DNA of 64,000 nucleotides. Source: CAWBRY01 sp963791295. Its GTDB lineage: Bacteria; Bacteroidota; Bacteroidia; Chitinophagales; Chitinophagaceae. Below are positions 35,758 to 44,039 of this stretch, piece after piece. The notes below the pieces were generated by a model, which saw only the letters and a program-made list of their open reading frames with translations, was not told where the DNA came from and did no database searches. Numbering within the stretch: position 1 is the first letter of the stretch; each line of letters starts with the position of its first letter. The stretch is from assembly GCA_963791295.1 (NCBI GenBank), contig CAWBRY010000003.1, positions 62,001 through 126,000 of the forward strand, given 5' to 3'. Position numbers and translations under genes: made by a program.

Positions 35758-35875
35758 TTAATTATTGATTATTAATATTGATTATTAATCGGATAATTGA
35801 TCATTTAAAATTGAACACCTTGCCTATTAAGGATAACCGAATAAAAATAATCAGTAATCAATAATTAATAATTAT
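35758..35875. repeat. Inverted heptamer arrays forming a long AT-rich hairpin between paaA and paaB
   Basis: The left array has units TTAATTA, TTGATTA, TTGATTA and TTAATCG (35758-35791). The right array is its near-complement with units TAATCAG, TAATCAA, TAATTAA, TAATTAT (35848-35875). A 14-base perfect stem (35758-35771 with 35855-35868) extends imperfectly towards ATCGG/CCGAA, enclosing a loop of about 45 bases. It is the largest gap inside the paa gene run, 123 bases. Confidence 0.7.
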
Positions 35876-35877
35876 TC

Positions 35878-36243
35878 ATGCATATTCAAATAAAAAAATT
35901 TCTCTACGGCGATATTCCCGAAGACAAGGGTGGTGAAAACATTGTTTCAACCACAACGAGGAAAAGTGACTGGCCCCTTTGGGAGGTTTTTATTCGAAGC
36001 AAGCAGGGTTTGGATCACAAACACGCCGGCAGCCTGCACGCTGCTGATGCGCAAATGGCCATTGAAAATGCAAGGGATGTATACACCAGGAGAATGGAAG
36101 GGATTAGCATCTGGGTAGTAGAGAGTAAACATATTCATGCCAGTAACCCTGATGATGCTGAAATACTCTATGAACCGTCTAACGACAAAGTTTATCGCTA
36201 TCCTACTTTCTACGACCTTCCGGATGAAGTAAAACACATGTAG
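35878..36243 (+). CDS. paaB: Phenylacetyl-CoA epoxidase subunit PaaB
   Basis: A protein of 121 residues. The PaaB core is easy to read: WPLWEVFIRSKQGLDHKHAG, SLHAADAQMAIENARDVYTR and the tail SIWVVESKHIHASNPDDAE. PaaB is a small non-catalytic subunit needed for assembly and activity of the PaaAC oxygenase. Many PaaB proteins are near 95 residues; this one has an N-terminal extension (IQIKKFLYGDIPEDKGGENI), seen in other Bacteroidetes. The hairpin-forming array lies directly upstream, so expression relative to PaaA may be tuned there. Confidence 0.96.
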   Translation: MHIQIKKFLYGDIPEDKGGENIVSTTTRKSDWPLWEVFIRSKQGLDHKHAGSLHAADAQMAIENARDVYTRRMEGISIWVVESKHIHASNPDDAEILYEPSNDKVYRYPTFYDLPDEVKHM

Positions 36244-36257
36244 TCTGCCGTTAAAAA

Positions 36258-37049
36258 ATGGATAATTCAAATGATACCGCGTCTTTAAAAATTTCGCCTC
36301 CCGTGGGATTTAAGGAAGCTTTCATTCTTCACCTGGCAGATAACGCATTGATACTTTCACAACGCAACAGTGAATGGTGCGGACATGGCCCAGTACTCGA
36401 ACAGGATATCGCCATCACTAACATATCCCTCGATCTCATTGGACAGGCAAGGAATTTCTATCAGTATGCTGCAGATCTAAGAGGCGATGGTTCAACAGAA
36501 GATAGCCTGGCATACTTAAGGACAGAGAGAGAATTTAAGAATTGTTTATTAGTCGAGCAGCCGAATATCGACTGGGGTCAGACCATCCTACGCCAATTTT
36601 TCTTTAGCGCATACGAATACTATTTATTTCAGCAATGGCAGGAGGATCAATCTGGCTTTGATGATGAACATTTGCTGGCCATAGCCGTTAAATCATTAAA
36701 GGAAGTCCGATATCATTTGCGCTGGAGCAGCGAGTGGGTGATCAGGTTAGGCGACGGCACTGAAGAGAGTCATCAGCGGATGTTGAAAGCGATTGATAAC
36801 TTATGGCCTTATACAGGGGAATTATTTGTTGCTGCTGATTATGAAGAATCAATTGGGATCAATTTCAACCAAATCAAGGAACAGTGGGTGAACAAAGTAA
36901 AAGAAGTTTTTTCCGTAGCTACTCTTCCATACCCCCCGGACACGTGGATGCATTCAGGAGGAAAGAGCGGCACTCATTCTGAACACCTGGGATATATTCT
37001 GACTGAGTTGCAATTCATGCAAAGGGTTTATCCCAATAGCGAATGGTAA
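36258..37049 (+). CDS. paaC: Phenylacetyl-CoA epoxidase structural subunit PaaC
   Basis: A protein of 263 residues, ferritin-like, of normal PaaC length. Characteristic segments are LADNALILSQRNSEWCGHGP, ISLDLIGQARNFYQYAADL and EVRYHLRWSSEWVIRLGDGT, the last carrying a conserved E-x-x-x-H. PaaC pairs with PaaA to form the epoxidase core. It starts 14 bases after paaB and ends 20 bases before paaD, so the three are one transcriptional unit. Confidence 0.96.
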   Translation: MDNSNDTASLKISPPVGFKEAFILHLADNALILSQRNSEWCGHGPVLEQDIAITNISLDLIGQARNFYQYAADLRGDGSTEDSLAYLRTEREFKNCLLVEQPNIDWGQTILRQFFFSAYEYYLFQQWQEDQSGFDDEHLLAIAVKSLKEVRYHLRWSSEWVIRLGDGTEESHQRMLKAIDNLWPYTGELFVAADYEESIGINFNQIKEQWVNKVKEVFSVATLPYPPDTWMHSGGKSGTHSEHLGYILTELQFMQRVYPNSEW

Positions 37050-37069
37050 ACAGAGAATTAAAGTAATCA

Positions 37070-37573
37070 ATGATTAAAGAACAAGACATAAATACCGATC
37101 ATGTATGGTCTTTGCTGGAAGAGGTAATGGATCCGGAAGTCCCGGTACTTTCAGTCACTGATCTGGGAATAGTCAGGGATGTAAAACGAATTGGTGAAGG
37201 GATTGAAGTCAGTATCACTCCAACGTATAGTGGATGCCCGGCTATGGATGTCATCAGTCAAAGTATTAAAATGACTCTGTTGTCGCATGGATTTCAGAAT
37301 GTGCAAATCAAACAAGTCGTTTCTCCGGCATGGACGACAGAATGGATGAGCGAGGCGGGGAAGCAAAAACTAAAAGCTTATGGCATAGCGCCTCCGAATC
37401 CGAGGCAACAAGTGTGTGATGATTCATTGTTTGCCCCTCATGAAGCCGTGCAATGCCCGCGATGTGATTCCTTTCATACACATCGGGTAAGTGAGTTTGG
37501 ATCAACCGCGTGTAAGGCGTTGTATCAATGCGATGATTGCAAAGAACCTTTCGAGTATTTTAAATGCCATTGA
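37070..37573 (+). CDS. paaD: Phenylacetate pathway Fe-S maturation factor PaaD (MIP18/DUF59)
   Basis: A protein of 167 residues with an N-terminal MIP18/DUF59 domain (DPEVPVLSVTDLGIVRDV, PTYSGCPAMDVI) and a C-terminal zinc-ribbon-like region with four Cys pairs (CPRCDSFHTHRVSEFGSTAC, CDDCKEPFEYFKC). PaaD is required for phenylacetate breakdown, probably for iron-sulfur assembly of the reductase. It closes the paaABCD group. The gap to paaG is 60 bases and holds a perfect -7 box (TAGCTTTG, 37585-37592), so a second start may serve the last two genes. Confidence 0.95.
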   Translation: MIKEQDINTDHVWSLLEEVMDPEVPVLSVTDLGIVRDVKRIGEGIEVSITPTYSGCPAMDVISQSIKMTLLSHGFQNVQIKQVVSPAWTTEWMSEAGKQKLKAYGIAPPNPRQQVCDDSLFAPHEAVQCPRCDSFHTHRVSEFGSTACKALYQCDDCKEPFEYFKCH

Positions 37574-37633
37574 ACTCTTCTCGCTAGCTTTGTCAATGAA
37601 TTAACTTCGGTAACGCTAATAATTCTGCAGACA

Positions 37634-38407
37634 ATGTCTCCTGTTTTTTTTGAACTAAAGAATTCCATTGGTTATATCACATTAAATCGTCCTGATAAAC
37701 TCAACTCGTTTAACAGGGATATGGCGCTGCAGCTGCAAAGTATTTTGGATAAGTGCAGGACGACTGAAGTTCGCTGTGTATTAATCACGGGTGCAGGCAA
37801 CGCATTCAGTGCGGGGCAGGACCTGGCCGAAGTTCCAGATCCAGCCGTCAAGGGCATGAGCAATATTCTTGCTGAGCAATTAAATCCCCTCGTCACAAAG
37901 ATTCGAGCGTTGGAGAAACCTGTTATAGCTGCAGTCAATGGCGTAGCGGCAGGTGCAGGCGCCAACATCGCGCTGTGTTGTGACATTGTCGTCGCCAGCC
38001 AATCTGCATCTTTTATCCAGGCCTTTTCCAAAATTGGACTAATTCCCGATAGCGGGGGAACACACATTTTACCGAGATTGATTGGATGGCAAAAGGCCAG
38101 CGCCCTGATGATGCTTGGTGATAAGATCTCTGCCGATGAAGCGGAGAGATTGGGCATGGTGTATAAGGTATTTAAGGATGAACATTTTGCTGAAGAAAGC
38201 AAGAAGATTGCGATCACCATTTCCCAAATGCCCACAAAGGGCCTGGCTCTGACAAAAAAGATCTTACAAATGTCTTTCACGAACTCATTTGAACAACAAT
38301 TGCAGGACGAGAATATGATCCAGCAGCAGGCAGCGCAAACTGCAGATTTTAAGGAAGGCGTTAAAGCTTTTCTCGAAAAGCGTCAACCGGTTTTTCGCGG
38401 ACAATAA
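37634..38407 (+). CDS. paaG: 1,2-epoxyphenylacetyl-CoA isomerase PaaG (enoyl-CoA hydratase family)
   Basis: A protein of 257 residues in the crotonase fold. Oxyanion-hole motifs are FSAGQDLAE and NGVAAGAGANIALCCDIVV, and the catalytic-Asp motif is GLIPDSGGTHILPRLIGW, with Asp rather than the Glu of true hydratases, as in PaaG. It isomerises the ring epoxide to the seven-membered oxepin-CoA. The C-terminal SFEQQLQDENMIQQQAAQTA also fits PaaG. An alternative call would be the general hydratase PaaF, but the PDSGGT motif makes PaaG more likely. Confidence 0.88.
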   Translation: MSPVFFELKNSIGYITLNRPDKLNSFNRDMALQLQSILDKCRTTEVRCVLITGAGNAFSAGQDLAEVPDPAVKGMSNILAEQLNPLVTKIRALEKPVIAAVNGVAAGAGANIALCCDIVVASQSASFIQAFSKIGLIPDSGGTHILPRLIGWQKASALMMLGDKISADEAERLGMVYKVFKDEHFAEESKKIAITISQMPTKGLALTKKILQMSFTNSFEQQLQDENMIQQQAAQTADFKEGVKAFLEKRQPVFRGQ

Positions 38408-38433
38408 AATTCTAATCTTTACAATCCATTTTC

Positions 38434-38865
38434 ATGACTAATGATAATGATCTATTGGCAGCATCAGTCGTCAGCCACATGATGCAGAACGATTACTTCA
38501 GTCAATGGATGGGAGTAGAAGTAAAGGAAGTGAGGGAAGGATATAGTAAAATTGAAATGACGATCCGTAAGGAGATGGTAAATGGTTTCGGTATTGTACA
38601 TGGAGGCTTACCATTTTCATTGGCAGATAGCGCTTTTGCTTTTGCATGCAATAATCGCAACAACCTGTCAGTAGCCCTGGATGTTACTATTACTTTTACA
38701 CGCGCTGTTAACGTCGGTGATGTGCTGACAGCAGAAGCCAAAGAATTTCACAATGGAAGAAGTACGGGTGTTTATTTAATAACTGTTGCCAACCAAAAGA
38801 ATGAACAGGTAGCTTTATTCAAGGGAACCTGCTTCCGTACGGGGCGGGAATTGATGAGCTCATAG
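38434..38865 (+). CDS. paaI: Hydroxyphenylacetyl-CoA thioesterase PaaI
   Basis: A protein of 143 residues, single hotdog fold. The PaaI motif GFGIVHGGLPFSLADSAFAF holds the active-site Asn/Asp-Gly loop, followed by ALDVTITFTRAVNVGDVLTA. It hydrolyses dead-end CoA esters of the phenylacetate route, protecting the CoA pool. It is the last gene of the cluster. No PaaZ, PaaH, PaaJ or PaaK gene follows within the window, so the rest of the pathway must be encoded elsewhere. Confidence 0.93.
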   Translation: MTNDNDLLAASVVSHMMQNDYFSQWMGVEVKEVREGYSKIEMTIRKEMVNGFGIVHGGLPFSLADSAFAFACNNRNNLSVALDVTITFTRAVNVGDVLTAEAKEFHNGRSTGVYLITVANQKNEQVALFKGTCFRTGRELMSS

Positions 38866-39202
38866 GCCTTGTACTTTATAAACCGTATATACCTGATATA
38901 CGTTACATACGTTATGTACTCCGTAATGTGATATACGACGTCTAACAGCTTGATATAGACGAACTAGTAATAATTTTCAAAAAAACATTCAATATTCTTG
39001 TGCAGTTAATTGGTAAATGGTAGATTTACTCATCTTCAGAACATCTAATTCCTCAGAAGGCCTGACATTTTTTTAGATTCTTTCCTTTCCAACTATCCCT
39101 TACTTAGAAACCTCTGATTTCAATCCCAATTGATTACTGCACCCTTTTGTCCAAGCCCTAGGTTTAGGTCATTTATTATTACACAACATAAAACCTCGGA
39201 GC
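38866..39202. other. 337-base intergenic region after paaI
   Basis: No credible gene. It holds the loose nine-base array at 38883-38936 and, further on, a weak hairpin with a T-tract (CTCAGAAGGCCTGACATTTTTTT, about 39052-39074) that may be a poor terminator for the paa genes. No clear promoter for the T9SS gene at 39203 was found. Confidence 0.5.
38883..38936. repeat. Loose nine-base tandem array after paaI
   Basis: Units CCGTATATA, CCTGATATA, CGTTACATA, CGTTATGTA, then the diverged CTCCGTAAT and GTGATATAC. It contains small palindromes such as TACATA-CGT-TATGTA. It lies 17 bases after the paaI stop, the same position as the seven-base arrays elsewhere. Confidence 0.45.
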
Positions 39203-40948
39203 ATGAAAAATTTTACATTTTTAAAGGGCACGATTGCCAGCCTTTTGTTGTTGGCTTTCTCTGCCAGGTTATCGGCACAGTCGGTATCTGCCAGTCCTCC
39301 CAACATCTTAAGACCTCAGGGACCTAATTCGGTTCCCGTAACCCTCACCCCTGCCGGCTTTGGCGGATCCGGCGCATACACCTGGACAGTCAATGGAGCG
39401 GCCTCGGCCTCCGGTGTTACCGCCTTTAGCACCAGCACGACAGACGGTACACCCGCGCAGACGGTCAACTTTACTGCAGCAGCAATAGGTACTTATTCTT
39501 TTGCAGTGAGTAGAAATGGATCAACTCAGACTGTTGTCGTAACAGTTTGTAACATTCTTGCATCAGTTGCCAATGATAGTTCCAATGGTAACAGAGGTCA
39601 ATGGGCTGGTGGGTTCTTAGCTAACATCGGCGTCTTAGATCCTGCTGCAAATGGTCAAAAGAATTTCTTTGATTTCAATCTCGGTCAACGTGTTTCCGCA
39701 GTAGCTGTTAATGCAGCGGGATTTATTTATTATTTGGAAAACATTTCTAATAATGATGGAAGTGTCACCGTAACAGCATCTAATGCGAATGGAACAGTGA
39801 GAGGTACAGTCGGTACTATTGATGTAAATGGTGGAAATGGAAATGATCTGGGATTTGTGCGTCTCGGCGTTGATGTCACCGGCGTATGCTGGATACTGGC
39901 GAGCGATGGAGCGATCGTTTATCTTGCGAAGTTTACTACCAATGGCACTGCAGCAGCAGCAATTACAGTGGTAAGCTCCAATGTTCCTTTCGCTGCGAAT
40001 AGCGGAGACGCATCACTCTTTCAAAACGGAGACCTTGCGTTCACATCCAACGGGACGATGTTTGTTCTTGCCAACGACGGCGCTGCTACTCCTACATCCA
40101 CGGCCATATTCACATTGAACCCGAATGCCGTAACGCCGACACTCACCCGAAAATTCTTTGTCCTTAATAATGCAGCTGCTCCATTCACGGGTACCGTAAA
40201 CGGAGCTGCATTCGATCTACCAGGTAACCTTTACATTTCATCTGCAGACGGGCTATATTTTATCAATCAGAATACAGTTAATAATGGTGCGGGTACAGTA
40301 ACGGCTACTTTATCACACGCTGTCATCGGGTTGACAGACCTGGGGTCTAATTTCTGGCCATCCAATTCAAGTCTTCCCCTTCAGTTGATCAGTTTTGCTG
40401 GTAGTTACAGTAATATGTCAACCAAACTGAACTGGATAACCGAAAATCTCCAAAACTTCAATCACTTTGACGTTGAGAGGAGCACCGACGGAAAGAATTT
40501 CTCCTCCATTGGTACTAAGCAACCACAGGGCAATGGCATATCTAAAGAGCAATATGTATTTTCAGACAACCTGACAACTGTCGGTGGAAATGTTTTCTAC
40601 TATCGCTTGAAAATGATCGATGCCAACGGAAACTTCAAATACAGCAATGTCATTCTGGTACGTAAGGATCAGACATCATTGATTGGAATGGTTGTCAGTC
40701 CAAATCCATTAACAAGAGGCGCGACGGCAACAGCGCGGTTCACAGCAAGTGGAAAGAGCACTGTTGACTTCAGGGTACTGGATATAAACGGAAAAGTTTT
40801 ATTCAGGCAACAGAACAATGTTTTCGAAGGAACCAATAGTGTATCCATCAATAACCTCGAACGATTACAACCCGGTACATATATACTGGAAATGAAAAAT
40901 AATGGTGATGCCGAGACGATAACAGCTAAATTTTCTATTCTCCGCTAA
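39203..40948 (+). CDS. T9SS cargo protein with type A C-terminal sorting domain
   Basis: A protein of 581 residues. Signal peptide (IASLLLLAFSARLSAQ), an Ala/Thr/Ser/Gly-rich region with beta-propeller-like repeats (YYLENISNNDGSVTV, LASDGAIVYLAKFTT), a Fibronectin-like module (LQLISFAGSYSNMSTKLNW, FDVERSTDGKNFSSIG) and a C-terminal type A sorting domain (VVSPNPLTRGATATARF, LQPGTYILEM). It is exported by the type IX system and either anchored to the surface or released. The domain before the CTD often precedes it in Chitinophagaceae. Function unknown. Confidence 0.88.
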   Translation: MKNFTFLKGTIASLLLLAFSARLSAQSVSASPPNILRPQGPNSVPVTLTPAGFGGSGAYTWTVNGAASASGVTAFSTSTTDGTPAQTVNFTAAAIGTYSFAVSRNGSTQTVVVTVCNILASVANDSSNGNRGQWAGGFLANIGVLDPAANGQKNFFDFNLGQRVSAVAVNAAGFIYYLENISNNDGSVTVTASNANGTVRGTVGTIDVNGGNGNDLGFVRLGVDVTGVCWILASDGAIVYLAKFTTNGTAAAAITVVSSNVPFAANSGDASLFQNGDLAFTSNGTMFVLANDGAATPTSTAIFTLNPNAVTPTLTRKFFVLNNAAAPFTGTVNGAAFDLPGNLYISSADGLYFINQNTVNNGAGTVTATLSHAVIGLTDLGSNFWPSNSSLPLQLISFAGSYSNMSTKLNWITENLQNFNHFDVERSTDGKNFSSIGTKQPQGNGISKEQYVFSDNLTTVGGNVFYYRLKMIDANGNFKYSNVILVRKDQTSLIGMVVSPNPLTRGATATARFTASGKSTVDFRVLDINGKVLFRQQNNVFEGTNSVSINNLERLQPGTYILEMKNNGDAETITAKFSILR

Positions 40949-40982
40949 TCTTTTATAAAAAAGCGGGTGAGGCTAAACCACC

Positions 40983-41012
40983 GGGGATGGTCATCAGTAC
41001 CATCCCCCTTTT
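40983..41012 (+). terminator. Intrinsic terminator after the first T9SS cargo gene
   Basis: GGGGATGGT (40983-40991) pairs with ACCATCCCC (40999-41007) across a seven-base loop, followed by CTTTT. Confidence 0.75.
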
Positions 41013-41077
41013 ACCCTCTGAAAAATCCATGCACCTTATGATGCTATCACCAAACGTTAAATGCTCAGGGTTTTTTT
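41013..41077 (+). ncRNA. Possible short structured RNA between two terminators
   Basis: About 65 bases lying between two terminators. ACCCT(CT)GA at 41013-41021 can pair with TCAGGGT at 41065-41071, directly followed by seven T residues (41071-41077). This gives a possible small transcript, or simply a back-up terminator. There is no clear promoter, so confidence is low. Confidence 0.25.
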
Positions 41078-41086
41078 ATACCTTGG

Positions 41087-41119
41087 CCCCTCTTGCCGGA
41101 AGGCGGAGGGGTTTTTTTT
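41087..41119 (+). terminator. Strong intrinsic terminator
   Basis: CCCCTC (41087-41092) pairs with GAGGGG (41106-41111), with an inner GCC/GGC helix, followed by eight T residues (41112-41119). It is the third T-tract hairpin in a 284-base gap. Confidence 0.75.
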
Positions 41120-41232
41120 GATATCGTATTTTTACGATACTCCATCCATAAAAATTTCTTCAAGCAGACATGGATTTTTCGTAATTTAATACTTCGTCTT
41201 TATTCATTTTTGTCAACCTAAAAACCCTGTGT

Positions 41233-42489
41233 ATGAGAAAAGTTTTACCCGCAGGTTCCCTTCTCATCGGAATCCTGTTACTGAGCATCCTGGTAAGGGC
41301 ACAATCAGATCGATTTGCGTATGCGATAACGGATGTGAAGAATGAGAACGCCAATTGGAGTTTCCTTCGAAAATTAAATCTGCAAACCGGTGAGTATAGT
41401 CCTGTCCTGCTGCAAGGCAATGACCCTTCACTGGTGACTTATGATGCAGTGAGCAAGAAGCAAATTACTACCGTTCTTACAGATGAAAAATACGGCAACC
41501 TAAATGCTGCTTTTGCCAGTGGTGTTGCTGCTATGGCATTCGATAAAAAGAATAATCGCCTTTATTATACTCCCATGTTTATTGATCAATTGCGATATAT
41601 TGATTTGAAAACTATGAGAGTTTATTCCGTCAGCAGCCAGGGACTTACAGGCACATCGAAGAAGACTACGGATCAGGGTAATGTAGTTACTCGAATGGTT
41701 ATCGGTAGCGATGGCAACGGTTATGCCATGACCAATGATGCGACACACCTCATCCAATTTGCTACAGGCAAGAAATTAGCGATCAGGGACCTGGGAGCGT
41801 TGGTAGATGCCCCTGCAAATAAGAGTCTTTCTGTACATAACTCCTGCAGCAGCTTCGGTGGTGATATGATTGCAGATGACGATGGCAACCTATATATTTT
41901 TTCCGCCAGCAACCAGGTGTTTAAGGTAAACATTGAAACGAGAGTGGCGACCGTATTGGGAAGAATCATTGGACTTCCGCCCACATTCACGATCAATGGC
42001 GCGGCCGTGAATTCAAACAACCAGGTTGTTGTAGCGAGCGCGATCGAAGCGACCTCCTATTTTGCAGTGGATATGGCAACGTTAAGAGCTGTTCCTTTTA
42101 AAATTTCCGGACCTGTTTGGCATAGTTCAGACCTGGCTAATAGTAACCTCTTGAACTCAGGGAACAGACAATCACCAGGCACTTCAGATGTCATTACAGG
42201 TGTCATGCCCCGCAATTCCGGGGATGGCAGAATCCAAATTTATCCGAACCCTATCACAGATTATAAGTTTGTCGTCGAATTCAGCCAGTTGAAAGTGGGA
42301 AATTATATGTTGCAGGTTACGGATGTAATGGGCCGCCAGGTTCACCAACAACTGGTAAATATTGGAGCAGAAATCCAGACTCAAAATGTAAATCTAAACC
42401 CTCGCCTTACCAAAGGTGTATATATGTTGAAATTGATAACAGAACGTGATAGTAAAGCCGTATTCAGTACGAAACTGGTTGTTCAATAA
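41233..42489 (+). CDS. T9SS cargo protein with type A C-terminal sorting domain
   Basis: A protein of 418 residues. Signal peptide (AGSLLIGILLLSILVRAQ), then a beta-propeller-like domain of repeated 'GNGYAMTNDATHLIQF', 'DDDGNLYIFSASNQVFKV' strands (residues about 30-310), and a C-terminal type A sorting domain (IQIYPNPITDYKFVVEF, LTKGVYMLKL). The propeller resembles that of the preceding T9SS gene but the two are not close copies. It is secreted by type IX export; the binding target is unknown. Strong terminators separate it from its upstream neighbour, so it has its own message. Confidence 0.88.
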   Translation: MRKVLPAGSLLIGILLLSILVRAQSDRFAYAITDVKNENANWSFLRKLNLQTGEYSPVLLQGNDPSLVTYDAVSKKQITTVLTDEKYGNLNAAFASGVAAMAFDKKNNRLYYTPMFIDQLRYIDLKTMRVYSVSSQGLTGTSKKTTDQGNVVTRMVIGSDGNGYAMTNDATHLIQFATGKKLAIRDLGALVDAPANKSLSVHNSCSSFGGDMIADDDGNLYIFSASNQVFKVNIETRVATVLGRIIGLPPTFTINGAAVNSNNQVVVASAIEATSYFAVDMATLRAVPFKISGPVWHSSDLANSNLLNSGNRQSPGTSDVITGVMPRNSGDGRIQIYPNPITDYKFVVEFSQLKVGNYMLQVTDVMGRQVHQQLVNIGAEIQTQNVNLNPRLTKGVYMLKLITERDSKAVFSTKLVVQ

Positions 42490-42512
42490 ACAATGAACTG
42501 ATTTATAGAAAG

Positions 42513-42547
42513 TATCCCGCCCAATTCATTGAGGCGGGATATTTTTT
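42513..42547 (+). terminator. Intrinsic terminator after the second T9SS cargo gene
   Basis: TATCCCGCC (42513-42521) and GGCGGGATA (42533-42541) form a 9-base stem with an 11-base loop, then six T residues. It overlaps the stop codon of the convergent lipoprotein gene (42546-42548). Confidence 0.85.
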
Positions 42548-42935
42548 ACCTGGGATCTTTCCAAACCAGCTTCACGTGCTGAGCTGTTTTTAGGAATTCG
42601 CTACAACGACCGTCGCCCTTACCGCTAAATCCGCCGGAAGGTGCACATATCACATGACAACTGGAATTATATGCTAGATTAAATTGATCACAGCAGTCTG
42701 AAGTAAAAAAATAAACGGTTTGGTTATTGTATGTATACTGATCTACCTGTGCCGGCGGATTCCAGCGAGCCTCCTTCCCAATAGAATCAATTTTCACTTG
42801 TATACATTCCGGGATTCTTGATGAATCTATAATGGCGGTCTGCTCTTTTTCAGGCTCCATATTGTTTTTCTTATGCTGGCCGCATTCACTGATAGATAAA
42901 ACGGGAGCAGCAAGGAGTATCAAAAGGTATTTCAT
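42546..42935 (-). CDS. Small lipoprotein, DUF6970-like
   Basis: A protein of 129 residues with a hydrophobic signal (YLLILLAAPVLSIS) and a Cys at residue 18 (SECGQ); the lipobox is not classical. The C-terminal half holds a conserved Cys-rich pattern YTYNNQTVYFFTSDCCDQFN, then HVICAPSGGFSGKGDGRCSE. This pattern occurs in small Bacteroidetes proteins that I believe are grouped as DUF6970, though the family number is from memory. No enzyme activity is apparent; the CC pair suggests a disulfide-stabilised exported domain. It diverges from obg. Confidence 0.75.
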   Translation of the reverse strand: MKYLLILLAAPVLSISECGQHKKNNMEPEKEQTAIIDSSRIPECIQVKIDSIGKEARWNPPAQVDQYTYNNQTVYFFTSDCCDQFNLAYNSSCHVICAPSGGFSGKGDGRCSEFLKTAQHVKLVWKDPR

Positions 42936-42961
42936 GACCCTTCGTTTATTTTTGGTTAAGG

Positions 42962-42969
42962 TATCTTTG
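42962..42969 (+). promoter_or_regulatory. Candidate -7 box of the obg gene
   Basis: TATCTTTG matches TAnnTTTG exactly, 23 bases before the TTG start codon of obg. No good TTTG -33 box lies at the usual spacing. The position leaves no room for an upstream ATG start and so supports the TTG. Confidence 0.4.
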
Positions 42970-42991
42970 CAGGCGCCGTAAAAATAAGTTA

Positions 42992-44014
42992 TTGGAGAAA
43001 AACAACTTTGTTGACCAGATTCGGATTTATTGCCGCAGCGGCCATGGCGGGGCGGGATGTAAACATTTCATGCGCAACAAATTCACGGCGTTAGGAGGAC
43101 CTGATGGTGGAGACGGCGGGCGTGGCGGGCATATTATCTTAAAAGGAAATACAAATCTTTGGACTCTATTGCACCTGCGATATTTCAAAAACGTACTGGC
43201 GGAGAATGGAGAAGGTGGGAGTGGAAATAATAAAACAGGCCGCTATGGGAAGGACGTAATCATTGAAGTTCCGCTTGGAACGATTGTTAAAGATGAAGAA
43301 ACGGGCAAACAGGAAGCGGAAATTCTGGTAGATGGACAAGAGCTTATATTAATACCCGGCGGCAGGGGTGGGTTGGGCAATTCTCATTTCGCAACGCCTA
43401 CCAACCAGGCGCCCGAACACGCTCAACCAGGCGAAGCTGGCCAGGAGGGATGGAAAGTCCTCGAATTGAAAGTGCTTGCCGATGTAGGTTTGGTTGGCTT
43501 TCCTAATGCCGGCAAATCGACTTTGTTATCGGTGATCACTGCCGCCAAACCAAAAATTGCAGCCTATGCGTTTACAACCATCACGCCCAATCTCGGAATG
43601 GTCGAATACAGGGATGGGAGAAGTTTTTGTATTGCCGACCTGCCCGGCATCATTGAAGGCGCTGCTGAGGGAAAAGGCCTGGGGTACCGGTTCCTTCGAC
43701 ATATTGAGCGAAATTCAATTCTATTGTTCCTTATTCCAGCTGATAGTGACGGACACAAAAAAGAATTCGACGTCTTGTTAAATGAGTTGGAGCAGTACAA
43801 TCCGGAATTGTTGCATAAACAGTTTGTGATTGCCATTAGCAAGAGCGACATGCTTGACGAAGAGCTTAAAGCGGCCATTGAGAATGAATTGCCGCCATCT
43901 ATTCCGCACCTGTTTATTTCTTCACTGACTAATAAAGGGTTGACTGAGCTAAAGGACTTGTTATGGAAGGTCTTGAATGAGCCTGATCCTTTTTTCATTA
44001 AAGAGAAAACATAG
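42992..44014 (+). CDS. obg: GTPase Obg/CgtA
   Basis: A protein of 340 residues. The glycine-rich Obg domain is clear (RSGHGGAGCKHFMRNKF, GGPDGGDGGRGGHIILKG), followed by the G domain: G1 GFPNAGKST, G3 DLPGIIEGAAEGKGLG, G4 SKSD, and the G5 region FISS. There is no C-terminal OCT domain, as usual in Bacteroidetes. It binds GTP and acts in 50S ribosome assembly and stress control. The start is a TTG codon at 42992: the residues that follow (EKNNFVDQIRIYC) align with the normal N-terminus, and no ATG is in frame nearby. Confidence 0.96.
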   Translation: MEKNNFVDQIRIYCRSGHGGAGCKHFMRNKFTALGGPDGGDGGRGGHIILKGNTNLWTLLHLRYFKNVLAENGEGGSGNNKTGRYGKDVIIEVPLGTIVKDEETGKQEAEILVDGQELILIPGGRGGLGNSHFATPTNQAPEHAQPGEAGQEGWKVLELKVLADVGLVGFPNAGKSTLLSVITAAKPKIAAYAFTTITPNLGMVEYRDGRSFCIADLPGIIEGAAEGKGLGYRFLRHIERNSILLFLIPADSDGHKKEFDVLLNELEQYNPELLHKQFVIAISKSDMLDEELKAAIENELPPSIPHLFISSLTNKGLTELKDLLWKVLNEPDPFFIKEKT

Positions 44015-44039
44015 TATTGGCTACTGAAATTTATCAATA

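Noticed and set aside
35758..35875. A CRISPR array or transposon end between paaA and paaB.
   Set aside because: Units are seven bases with no spacers, there is no cas or transposase gene, and no target duplication.
38885..38918. Small palindromes after paaI as a terminator.
   Set aside because: Stems of six pairs are not followed by a T-tract; they are by-products of the nine-base array.
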